This document shows positions 20,271 through 30,076 of a stretch of 64,000 nucleotides of DNA, in pieces; positions within the stretch are counted from its first letter, which is position 1; the number at the start of each line of letters is the position of its first letter. The DNA comes from Pseudophaeomoniella oleicola (Eukaryota; Ascomycota; Eurotiomycetes; Phaeomoniellales; Phaeomoniellaceae): assembly GCA_003868215.1 (NCBI GenBank), contig QWDQ01000016.1, positions 372,001 through 436,000 of the forward strand, read 5' to 3'. The notes under the pieces were generated by a model. That model was not told the DNA's origin. It saw only the letters and a list, made by a program, of their open reading frames with translations, and did not search any database. A program made the translations under genes and the position numbers.

Positions 20271-22141
20271 ATGGAGAAGTCTGAGAAAGATGATACCATA
20301 CAACCCGTCAGGGTCATGAGCGTGCAGGATGACAAGGCATGGACGAAAGACGAGTGGACACTGGCCAAATTGGGCTACAAGCAAGGTATTCCAACGTTCC
20401 ATCGAGGTGATCACGCAGGGTCTGATTCCTTCTAGAGCTGGTCCGTGGACTTGGTCTTTTTGAAGGATGGGCATCTGTTTTGACGGTGCGTCTCGAAGCC
20501 TAGATTGGTCCGCAGGTGTTTCTGACCTCGAAGCTAGTCTATGAACTTCGTCTCCGGTATCCCAGTGTTGTTCGGCTGGGTGATGTATTCCGGAGGACCA
20601 GAAGCAGCATTCGCGAACTGGACCATGGTTGGAGGCTTCGCCGTGATCATGTCATTTTCCATGGCAGAGATTGCAGCTGGGTCAATACGATCTCTCATCA
20701 CTTGAGGCATCATTTCTAACTTCTCAACAGATTCCCCACTGCAGGTGGTATATACTTCTGGAGCTATCGACTTGGGGGTGAGCGCTGGGGGCCGTTTCTT
20801 GCCTGGATGACTGCATGGTGGAACTGGGCTGGTTGGGTCACAGTCGTGCCGGGCGTCCAACAAGGGTCGACCAACTTCCTGCTGTCAGCACTTGAAATCC
20901 AGTACCCAAACGCGACGGTCCTCAGCAAAGGGTGGTTCTCCTGGCTACTTACCAGCATCGGGATGATATTTGCCATGGCTCCGAACATCTACAACCAACG
21001 CGTCCTCCGATATTACTTCCGCGTTGCCACCTTCATCTTCTTCAGTCTCTTCATCATATATTGGATTTGGATTCCAGTCAGTGTCAGTCCCAATTTTGCC
21101 ACGTCAGATCAAGTGTTCAACCGTTTCTACAACGGAATCAACAGCGGCACCGAAAAGCAAGCCTCCGACGCTTACTGCTGGGTGGTATCGATTCTCTTCG
21201 GTGCATGGGTGTTTTACGGGTACGATGCCTCGGCTCACATTGCGGAAGAGACCAACGATGCATCTGAAAATGTGGCGAAGAGCATGTACATTGCCACCAG
21301 CTGCTCCTGGATCCTCTCCGTCCCGACCCTCATCCTCATCCTCTTCTCGATCCAAGACTTCGACGCCATCATCAACGGCACCTACAGCAACAACTGGGCC
21401 GAATTCCTCGTCCAAACGATCGGCAAGCGCGGCGCCGTCGCCATCCTCTCCCTCCTCTGGGTCGACTCCACCTGCGCGACGGCCTCCTGCTTCATGTCCG
21501 CCCAGCGGGTCACCTACGCCATCTCCCGCGACGGCGTGCTCCCGGGCTCGAAATGGTTCCGCAAATTGACTCCGGACAAACGGATGCCGGTGAACGCGGC
21601 GATCCTCGTGTACGCGATATCCGTCGCCCTCACGACCGCCGTGATCGGCTCCGACGTGGCCTTTAGCGCCATCACCGCGACCGCCACCGTCGCCACGAAC
21701 TTTAGCTACTTGATCCCCATCGCCGCGCGCCACACGGTCGGACGCCACCTTTTCGAACCCGCCGCCTGGAACCTCGGCCGCTTCAGCCTACCCCTCGCCA
21801 TCATCTCGTCGCTATACATCGCCTTTTTATGCATCATCTTACTCCTCCCGCAAGAATATCCCGTTACCGGTGTACGTTTTCCCCTTTTCCCCTTCTCCCC
21901 TTCTCCCCTTCTCCCCTTCTCCCTTTTCCCACACATACCGCTAACTAACCCTGCAAAAAAGCAAACCCTAAATTACGCCCCAGTCTGCATCGGCATCATC
22001 ACCGTCGTCAGCGTCGCAGGCTGGATTTTCCCCGTCTACGGCGCGAGGCATTGGTTCCGGGGCCCGCAAAAGACCATCACGGAAGAGGAGATTGGACGTA
22101 GGGAGAAGAATATGGGAGAGGAGGATGGGGATGGGTATTGA
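20271..22141 (+). CDS. APC-superfamily amino acid / GABA / choline permease
   Basis: Exons 20271-20385, 20436-20485, 20538-20680, 20731-21871 and 21962-22141 join to 542 residues. The pre-membrane motif KDEWTLAKLGYKQELVRGLG and the first helices (MNFVSGIPVLFGWVMYSGGP, GGFAVIMSFSMAEIAAGFPT, GGIYFWSYRLGG) are those of fungal ACT-family permeases related to Uga4 (GABA) and Hnm1 (choline). About twelve membrane helices follow. The substrate cannot be told from sequence; GABA, choline or another small amine is likely. Intron 3 has a weak GTCAAT donor; intron 4 (21872-21961) is 90 nt and has no in-frame stop, so its retention would insert 30 residues. Bases 21290-21850 are strongly GC-rich at third positions compared with the 5' half. 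It lies downstream of the two Rieske-type genes in the same direction. Confidence 0.9.
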
Positions 22142-22949
22142 TGGGTGGATGGATTGAGATTGAGTAGGGTAAAGGGGACAAAGATGATATGGAGAATAGA
22201 ATAGATAGGGAATTGTTATATATGATGTGTATATGGTTCATTACTTGTCTACCTACGGTGTCGTTGAAATTTTCACAATAGAGAAATTTTCACGCAGAGA
22301 AATAAAAGTTACAGTCCTTCTCATACGATTGTACTACTACTACCTCAAAACATCAATCAAAAAAAAAAGGAAAAAAAAAAAAAAAAAGAATCAGAACCTC
22401 AATCCAGAGAACGAAACCCTTTTGCCAAATTAAATACATTTTAATATCCGGAGGGTAGCATTAAGAGGAATAATGAAATTACTTCGAAGGTTATTTTTTT
22501 AATACATGATATCGTATGTGTGTGTGTGTGTGTGTGTGTGGTGCGTGCTAAGATGTCAAGATGACCCTGATGATGATGATGATGATGATGGTGGTGGCGT
22601 CAAAGATCCCAGAACGTATTTGCGAAGTGTGGAAAGTGCAGAACTTGCCAGATACCAGGAAGGATTGAACCAGATTGGATGGTAGATTTGACGCGCTGTT
22701 TTGTTCTTTTTGTGGTGATTTTGTCATGGGTCTCGCGGTAAGCATACACATGGACAAGCGGCGAGTCTGAGTTGCGGCCTGAGTTCCCGTGAAGATCCCA
22801 GAGGTTGCATATGATCGAATGGATGGTAGCGACGATGTCCCAGTGCCGCTGTTGCAAGTCATGTCTTGATACCCTTTCCTTTCATCTCCTCTCGTTTTCC
22901 CTCCTTTCCAATTCTTTCACCTTTTACCTTTTCCAATGCAGCCGATCGT
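22142..22949. other. Convergent intergenic region with simple repeats
   Basis: Holds an A-rich run at 22358-22388, (TG)12 at 22517-22540 and a (GAT)n-like stretch at about 22569-22592. Open frames on the minus strand at 22548-22862 show no domain and are judged chance. Confidence 0.55.
22517..22540. repeat. (TG)12 microsatellite
   Basis: Perfect dinucleotide run, the second such run in the window. Confidence 0.95.
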
Positions 22950-24060
22950 TCACTTAGCGACGACCTTCGCTCTTCGTCTGGCAGCAAGAGTCATGTCGTA
23001 GAGGACGTCCTTGAAAGCAAAGAGGAACGCGGCTGTGAGAACGGATTGGCTGACCTTTGGTCCAATGCCTAAGTACACAACGCAATTAGAAAAGGGGGCT
23101 TTAGGGATTACCAAAATGGCAAAGGGCTATTTCTTACCATTGTACAGACCGGCCCAGCCCTCCTCATCGACGATCCTTTTCAGGCTGGCGTACATATTCT
23201 CTTTCTTGGCGTCCTTTCCAGCGACATGAGCACGGCTCTTCACAGTGAGGTAAGGATAAGTGATGGTGGTCGCAGCGAATTTGCCAAAAGCACCTAGATA
23301 GAAGGCATCTGTCGGTGTCAAGCGTCGCTTCTTCTCTACTATGTTCTTCAACTGTTCGAAGATGGTGTATTGAAGAATCGGGTTGATGACAAGGATCAAA
23401 GCAGGTAAGACTCCTTTGAAGAGAGCTTGGGGCCCTTCCTCCTTGATTAGCGCCAGCAAGGTGCCAATCGTACCAGCCTTTGATGGCTTGACAGTCTGCG
23501 ACTCGATGTCACCCTTTGAAGCTTCTTCTTTCCTTGCCGTCATGCGAGTATTGACAACCCAGATTGGGTTGGTGAGCAACACCGTCGCAGATCCGGCGAG
23601 GGCGCCAGCGATCATACTCTCGACGGTTGTGAGCTTTTTGCTTGCCCTTCCAGCCTTTACAGCTGCTTTCTCGAACGCAGCCCGAGTCCATTCGTACCAG
23701 TAATAATACACGAAGTTTGTGATCGAGATACCAAAGAGGGCCGAAGAAAGGCCGGAGTACAGGCCCGGAATACCTTCTCGCTCGATGATCGACTTGATGG
23801 TCGCTACGAGAGGCTTCTGGGATCTCTTTGATTCAACTTGTGCGCGAGTTGACAGGGTAATGAGAGGGTAGCTACAAGAATCGCATCAGCATCAGAGAAG
23901 ATTCACATTTGGCAAGATACGTACGTGAGCGCCATTGACAGGATACCGCCGCCGGCACCAGAGATGGCATGAGCAATGTTGTCGCCCTGTTGAGAAGCAG
24001 AAGCTGGCGCGGGTGCACCGGCCTCTGAAGGCTTGGGCTCGGTAGTAGGCGTCGACATCG
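22950..24060 (-). CDS. ANT1: Peroxisomal adenine nucleotide carrier (PMP47/ANT1, SLC25A17-like)
   Basis: Minus-strand exons 24060-23924, 23871-23138 and 23068-22950 join to 329 residues. Three mitochondrial-carrier repeats are present. The first begins HAISGAGGGILSMALTYPLI, diagnostic of the PMP47/ANT1 branch. The second carries SMIAGALAGSATVLLTNPIWVVNTR and the third GAFGKFAATTITYPYLTVKSR. Yeast Ant1 and Candida PMP47 exchange ATP for AMP across the peroxisomal membrane, supporting activation of medium-chain fatty acids for beta-oxidation. The N-terminus is a Pro/Ala-rich, low-complexity extension. The C-terminus reads AKVVAK. Splice junctions were fixed by the carrier motif TYP split across intron 1 and by frame continuity after YNG at intron 2. 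Confidence 0.93.
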
Positions 24061-25038
24061 TTAATGATAGCGCAACACCGGCAAGGCTTTGTAGAGAGGG
24101 GGGTTGAATAGACTCAGTGAGCTCTGAACGTGTAGATCTAGCGAAAACGTTCGAGAAGCATATATCGGTTACAACTGGAGACAAATACTCAAGATGATGA
24201 GAAGTAGCTTGGAGAGAGAAAGAGGAGAAATGGCTTCACAAGAATGCTAAACTCATTCCATGAGCCAGACGTGTACCATAGTACTCGTTTCGGCAAGAAG
24301 TCAGTTTTCCATCAACCCTTGATCGTCATCCATCGATAACCTCGGCTCCTCTTTTTGCGACATCTTGTGAAATGAAGGGAAACGAGAGAGGAGAACCAAG
24401 AGACGCTTCTCCACCACTGCTACGAATTACTGACCATCATAGGCAAAAAGATCCCGGCAATAACTTACGTAGTAGTCCATCGCACCACCAAACCACGTTC
24501 GGTTTGGTTATACGGTCTCTTGTAACACGTGACTGATAGATACATCTCGATACATCTCGATACATCAATAATTACTACTCTACTTCAAGTATCACAAATG
24601 AGAAAGAGTCTCGTCTCGCAGAATATAAAAGCAGGTATATCCCATGAATTCCTTGTTCTACAGATCTGGCGGAATATCTCTTTTCCACTGTCAAGGTAGG
24701 CTGCTGCTCACCGCTGTCACTCCTTTCTAGATGATGACATCTGACAGCGTCTTTTGACCTGCCGAGGTTCTTGATGCCACTTCACTTCCAATGTTATACT
24801 AAGGATCGTCGTCACATGATGGTGTGGATAATCAGCAGCAGTCCGAGTTTTGCCAAAGCTACTATTTCAACAGGAAATCATTTCAAAGGAAGCATTTGCA
24901 GTGTTCATTGAGACGTCGTTGTATACATCATATCAGCTCAAAACAAGGGGTATCTATTCATCACGCTTGCTCAAAAATGCTCTAAAATCAAACCCTCATA
25001 ATCCCAATTCGTGTCCCACGTATATTGCAAAGGTGATG
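24061..25038. other. Promoter side of ANT1 and 3' flank of the WD40 gene
   Basis: Contains CTTACGTAGTAGTCC at about 24464-24478, a CACGTG at about 24526, and a GATACATCTC direct repeat at 24539-24566. No gene found. Confidence 0.55.
24539..24566. repeat. GATACATCTC direct repeat (about 2.8 copies)
   Basis: Perfect decamer repeat about 480 bases upstream of the ANT1 start. Could be a regulatory array or chance slippage product. Confidence 0.8.
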
Positions 25039-27924
25039 CTAAGCTCCCTCGTACTTGATATTAGCATGCACACTCCAATTGGGAGGAAACCAAGTCATTT
25101 CAGCACCCGAGTCACTGTATTCGTCGTCGCTGCATTGACCTTTCGTTGGTGATGCCGGGAGCGGTTGCTCTGTCCGATGCTCACCATCAGACAATGTCAG
25201 ATCGACTATATCTGCGGATGGGGCAGAGATCAATGGTTCAGCCATCTCGTCTGCAACAAACGTTCTCTTCTTCTTTTTACTCTTTTTCTCCTTCTCTTGT
25301 GTCCCCTCATATTCAATTTCGTCTTCCGTGGTCCTGTTTCCCTCCTGCGCGCTCTCTTCTTTCACGCTTATCTTCTTTCTGGTTTTCTCCATTGGCTGGT
25401 TCATGGTGGCACTGGCGCTGCCAAATCCGTCATCGTCCGAAAGTATGATAATCTCCTGTGCAGCTTTCGTGGAGAGCTCGGGACGCCGTTCCATTGTCTC
25501 TCTTTGCCTCCTTTTCTCTCTACGGCGATGGACAATTCGCTCTTTTCGGTCTTCCTCCGTCGCCCAACTAGCCCAGGGACCATTGTAATTTGGTCCTTGG
25601 CCCGCTCCGATCCCGGGTATGATCTCCATTTGTCCTGTGGCAATCAGCTCAGCTGCTGTCCTGCGTCCCACAGTCAGCGGGTCCTCTTCTTTGCCCGCCA
25701 CATGTACACGGTCTGTATCAGGAACGTATCGGATGTCTTCTTCGTCCAGGGGCGCCGTAGACAAGAGATGTACGCCACCAGCCACGTCGCCTATAAGCAA
25801 TTCGGATTTTTGAGGTGAGAAGGATGCGGACATGATTCCAGCATCAAGTGAAACAACGTCTCGTGTGAGTGCGTCTTCTGCTGCTCTCCTAATGTCCCAT
25901 TCTTTTAACACCCCGTCACTGGAGCCGGTGTAGAACCTGCAAGTCCGATTGCCCCATAACGCGACCCGCACACCTGTATCCTCCAGCTCTCTAGGTAGGT
26001 GGTGCGAAAGTTCGGCCAACGGGGCGCCATGTCTCAGGGTGAGGAGTATCTCCCCAGGCTGCCGGTAATCCCACACATATGTAGATCCGTCCGTAGCGGA
26101 TGCAGTAATGTAATTCGTGTCATATGGACAAAATGTGACGGTGTTGAGGTCCGCAGCTGGACAGTCATATTCGGCCATGCGCCATCGATGGGGTGGCTGA
26201 TAGACGCGTACCATGCTCTGGACGCGGTGCTTCCTCCTTTGTGATAGTGGGGCAGCATTGGCCGTAGCGAATAGCAACTCATTCGGGTGCCATGCGATAT
26301 CGAATATGTTCTGGGCTGAAGGCAGAACTTCCAGTGGAGTGAAGGAATCAGGTCGCAGTTTCCATAATCCCAGATGGCCTGTGGGCCTAATTGAAAGTTC
26401 ATCAAGGCAACCAGATGTGAACCCTGCGCTAAGGTATTCCCTGTTGTTCGGACAAGAACCAAATTGAAGTGCAGTACAACTATACATGGTTGAAGTATGT
26501 GTTGAAGACGTAAACGATAAACCCAACCGTACTTTGGAAATTTCACTGCTCGTTTCATTATGCCGGAAAACACGCAACGATTGCGCGTATTCTGTCCCAG
26601 TTACAAACAGACCAATAGTTGGATCAGAAACGGCAAGTTCTGTCACTTTGTGAGGGTGGCGGATAGTCCTGAGGCAGCTCACTTTCAACGGGTCCTGAAC
26701 ATCCCAAATTTTTACGGTCCTGTCATAGCTGGCAGTATACAAAATATCCCTCCCAAATGTGCGTGACCATTGTACCGCTGTCACAGCTGTAAATCTTTTT
26801 GGGTCACCATTGTAGACAGTTGCTTGCGGATTGTTGCAGTAATGGCCTGACAATTCCGATAACGTACTAGTAGGTAGATTTCCCACAAGTAAATTGTTTG
26901 GCCGGTTGTATTGGTCGGTAAGGGCTGCGGTCCCGATGGCATATTTGTTTCCATCTGTGGACCAGGCGACATTGGTAACGTCATGCGACGCACCTTTCCA
27001 GGTTTTCCATGGGTGCAGATCATCCTCTATTCCATCGCGGAGATGAGACGCAACATTCGTAGATATCCCACGTAACCGTCCGAGACGACTTGTTCGAAGA
27101 ACCTCAAGTTCGTGCTTGACGGATGACCTGGTTGGGGACCGGGCAAATTTTGGGGCGAGCTGCGGTGTTTTTGATGAGGCCGAAGGATTGTGCTTAAAGG
27201 TAGTCCTGGGAGATCTTGTCATGTCCGTGGTCCACGGTGTTTGATACTCAAGTTGATTAGCATTGCTTTCAATGAGACGTTCAAGCCATGACTTTGACAT
27301 TGTGCTGGGCCTTGGGGTTGGGACGGCCTCGTCTTCCGAGCTGGGGTGCAGCTGCTCATTCGTTAGGTCGAAGCCCCAATTATACCCCTTTAAAAGCCCA
27401 AGCGCGTCCTTGAGGGTCAATGGTTCGCAATCTTCGGGGATCAAGGTCAGACCCGAATCAGACAAATCATTTGAGAGGTCTGAACTTTTCTCTACATCTT
27501 GCTCTTCTGTTTCACATTCGCGTATGCACCGGTCTACATCTTCATACCAGAGACCGGCTGACAAAAGCCTTCTCCTGAGCTCGTCTAAACGCAGTATCTG
27601 TTCACTCGATGGACGGCTCTTCGGCTGAACGCGACTTTTACGTTGCATTGGCTTCTTGACTGGCACACGTTGCGGCGCTGCATCGGTTGTAGTTTGCACT
27701 AATATCGGTTGCTGCGAAGACCTACCGTGACGTTCAGTGGTATCTTCTTGAGCGCTATTCTGTCCGCCATCGCCACCATCGGTATACAGGAGGGTGGCTG
27801 AACTGACTGCATGTGTATGGGAGCGTGCGTTGTACGATGACGAAGGCTTCCCGCAGAATTGCTGAAGCAGTCTCTGGGTTTCCGCCTCAAGAGTGACCGA
27901 GGGTCTAGAAGGCGAAACCTCCAT
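25039..27924 (-). CDS. WD40-repeat nuclear protein, possibly a Raf1/DIM-9-type (DCAF) factor
   Basis: One exon, 961 residues, ATG at 27924. The N-terminal 300 residues are low complexity with basic stretches. WD40 repeats run from about residue 315 (GASHDVTNVAWSTDGNKYAI) to about 760, with clear units YTASYDRTVKIWDV, DIAWHPNELLFATANA, ITASATDGSTYVWDYRQ and YTGSSDGVLKEWDIRR. The tail is charged and holds two acidic hydrophobic patches like SUMO-interacting motifs: IIILSDDD near residue 824 and IVDLTLSD near 903. The segment SDG-(x)n-YNRPNNLLVG reminded me of the Rik1-associated factor Raf1 of fission yeast and Neurospora DIM-9, WD40 adaptors of the CUL4 complex that directs H3K9 methylation. 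That link is from memory only; it could equally be another DCAF-type WD40 protein. Confidence 0.8.
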   Translation of the reverse strand: MEVSPSRPSVTLEAETQRLLQQFCGKPSSSYNARSHTHAVSSATLLYTDGGDGGQNSAQEDTTERHGRSSQQPILVQTTTDAAPQRVPVKKPMQRKSRVQPKSRPSSEQILRLDELRRRLLSAGLWYEDVDRCIRECETEEQDVEKSSDLSNDLSDSGLTLIPEDCEPLTLKDALGLLKGYNWGFDLTNEQLHPSSEDEAVPTPRPSTMSKSWLERLIESNANQLEYQTPWTTDMTRSPRTTFKHNPSASSKTPQLAPKFARSPTRSSVKHELEVLRTSRLGRLRGISTNVASHLRDGIEDDLHPWKTWKGASHDVTNVAWSTDGNKYAIGTAALTDQYNRPNNLLVGNLPTSTLSELSGHYCNNPQATVYNGDPKRFTAVTAVQWSRTFGRDILYTASYDRTVKIWDVQDPLKVSCLRTIRHPHKVTELAVSDPTIGLFVTGTEYAQSLRVFRHNETSSEISKVRLGLSFTSSTHTSTMYSCTALQFGSCPNNREYLSAGFTSGCLDELSIRPTGHLGLWKLRPDSFTPLEVLPSAQNIFDIAWHPNELLFATANAAPLSQRRKHRVQSMVRVYQPPHRWRMAEYDCPAADLNTVTFCPYDTNYITASATDGSTYVWDYRQPGEILLTLRHGAPLAELSHHLPRELEDTGVRVALWGNRTCRFYTGSSDGVLKEWDIRRAAEDALTRDVVSLDAGIMSASFSPQKSELLIGDVAGGVHLLSTAPLDEEDIRYVPDTDRVHVAGKEEDPLTVGRRTAAELIATGQMEIIPGIGAGQGPNYNGPWASWATEEDRKERIVHRRREKRRQRETMERRPELSTKAAQEIIILSDDDGFGSASATMNQPMEKTRKKISVKEESAQEGNRTTEDEIEYEGTQEKEKKSKKKKRTFVADEMAEPLISAPSADIVDLTLSDGEHRTEQPLPASPTKGQCSDDEYSDSGAEMTWFPPNWSVHANIKYEGA

Positions 27925-28764
27925 TCTGATATGTCCCTCTCATACATCCAGACCCTCTCCCCATGCGTCGCAATTCGCGCCTTCAGGATTGTCGTGTCGT
28001 CGGAACATCAATGTTCCCTGCGCGACCAGTTATGACTCTCAATCGTGATGACGTTTATTGGAAATACGGATGAGTCGCAAGGGCACCCTTTGGCTGGATA
28101 GTCGGTGCAAAATTCGATGTAAACAGTGTTGCTTCGCAGGCCGTTGTTTTGTCAAATTTAGAGCTGGCGCTGGAATTGTTGAAGGATTCTCGCACGTAAT
28201 CCGGAGCAAGAAATCAGCTATTTTTCGTGTCCTAGGAATAATATTGGATGATCTCCATATAGCAAGAGGTCGGATCAGTCATGTTATCTTAATACATGCC
28301 TAGGTACGCAAATGCGCAGTTGTATACGGTGATCATGAACATGAACATGAACATCTGGATACTTGGGACGCTAAAGTCAGCCGTCGTGGGCCCCCACGCC
28401 AGTTCTAAGTTATCGCCAAGCTGCTCGTTCTTGTGGCGACGGGCGTACCTGCACCGAAGTGATATTTAGCGGTAAATTGATCCCAGAGCCACATTGTATA
28501 CATATATGTACTGCCTCTATTGCCTGTACTGCCTCGACTGCCGGTTCTGTTTCCTTGCAGTGCCAGAAGTCGTTATAGACACTCCGGAAGACAATCCTTC
28601 CCATGTTGCGTCCATCTCCGAACGATCCACCCTAGATGCCAGACACATAAGCTATCATATATTGATCCGTCCCTCTGTCTGTTACTTCGTCTGTCATTGC
28701 GTATACAGCCTTGGCCGAAGATATTCACGATTCCTACTCCCAATACCCACCCTGAGATACCCGG
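27925..28764. other. Intergenic region, no gene recognised
   Basis: Upstream of the WD40 gene. It holds an ATGAAC triplicate at about 28335-28355. Open frames here are short and featureless. Confidence 0.5.
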
Positions 28765-29206
28765 TCATAGATTTGTGACATATAAATCGGAAAGTTTCCC
28801 AATCCAGCGCAGAACTTGATACTTGCTGTCAAGACTGCGGAGTGGGAGCTGAACTAATGGCACATTGTACACGTTTGCTCGGTTCTGCTTGACCGTTGTC
28901 GCCTTCGACTGCGTTTCAGAATCGACGAAGATGGAGATTTTCCGTGAACATTTCGGAACCCGGAACCTCGTGTATTCGTCGCGATGAGGTTCTACCAAAC
29001 GTTTAACTTGACTGGGTAGCTTTACTATCGGTTTGGCAGTACTCACCATTCTTTATGTCTTCTACCGGTCGTATATCCACCTGTTGCGTCTCACAATTAT
29101 AGACGATGGCCCTCTCCTTGATTAGAGGTGATGGCGTTCTGCCGCGTGTCTTGATGAATTGTGTCAGGTCTGGATCACCGTCACTGCCAGATCGTGATGG
29201 ATTCAT
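28765..29206 (-). CDS. Possible small two-exon hypothetical gene
   Basis: Minus-strand exons 29206-29095 and 29024-28765 can be joined by a 70-nt intron with donor GTGAGA and acceptor GATAG, giving a 123-residue protein. It starts MNPSRSGSDGDPDLTQF and contains basic, soluble-looking sequence without a recognisable domain. A tempting shorter donor nearby would leave a 22-nt intron, too small for fungi. The composition looks more protein-like than that of neighbouring frames, but no homology is recognised and this may be chance or the remnant of a larger gene. Confidence 0.25.
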
Positions 29207-30076
29207 CTCTCTGGCGAGTGAATACTAACAAAAGCGGTGGTGAGATTCGGGTGCTCAACACATTTTTCGCGAACACGGAATCAAGCGCACTATAAGTGGG
29301 TTGGGTTCCTACAAGGCTCACCTGGAGAAAGTCTCGAGACCGTATCAGATGATTGGACTCATTGGTGGTGTCAGAGCGTCCATCCACACCGAAATCTTGG
29401 ATGCCTTGATGTCAGCTAAGGCATCTAGGGGCCGGTCGGAACTTGGTAATGCAATACCAAACACCAAAATTACCAGCCTGATTACCAGCCTGAGCCTCTC
29501 TACATATCAAAAAAAATATGCCTCGTGTACTCGTGTTGCCGCTCATTCCGACCCATGTCGAGCCGTCGAAGCTGTTTTGCCTTCCGCTTGCACTATTGTT
29601 TCTGGTCACATATCCTCAGTTCCAATTAGAGCATTGTCGAACAACAAAGTGGCAACCTTTAGAAACAACGCGCTACATGGAGAAGGTGTTGTCTGCTAGG
29701 ATACGACTACACGATAGTTACTCTTTTTCTTTTGTTTCAGTCTCCCTGCCAGATCATCATGAATTTGATCCTGTGGCTGCGATGGTCTATGGGAATACAG
29801 GTCGTCTACATCGTCTCTAACTCACTTCCAAATTCGCTTCCAAATGCCTCCCAACTTCAGCCAACATCCTTGTCAATCAAAGAGCGTAGTAGGATGGTGA
29901 GTGTGGAAGCACTAGAAAGCGTCGATGTTGCTGATGCACAACTCCCCGGTTCTTCAGCCTCACGCTGTTTGACGCTTATCTACCATTAATAAATGCAAAA
30001 TTCGCCTCAGAAGTATATATGCCGATATGGCCGCATTACGGCGGGGGATCATACAACATAGCCATGTATAGTACTA
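29207..30076. other. Intergenic region before the patatin gene
   Basis: Several open frames of 60-130 codons in plus orientation lack domains and splice partners. Nothing supportable seen. Confidence 0.45.

Noticed and set aside
21104-21748. Long minus-strand open frame of 214 codons
   Set aside because: It lies antisense to the permease exon in a GC-rich patch with few stop codons; it has a skewed Gly/Asp/Arg composition and no domain.
13037-22141. Classical secondary-metabolite cluster
   Set aside because: No polyketide synthase, peptide synthetase, terpene cyclase or prenyltransferase is present.
29025-29046. 22-nt intron joining two minus-strand frames
   Set aside because: Too short for fungal splicing; a 70-nt alternative was used for the low-confidence gene instead.
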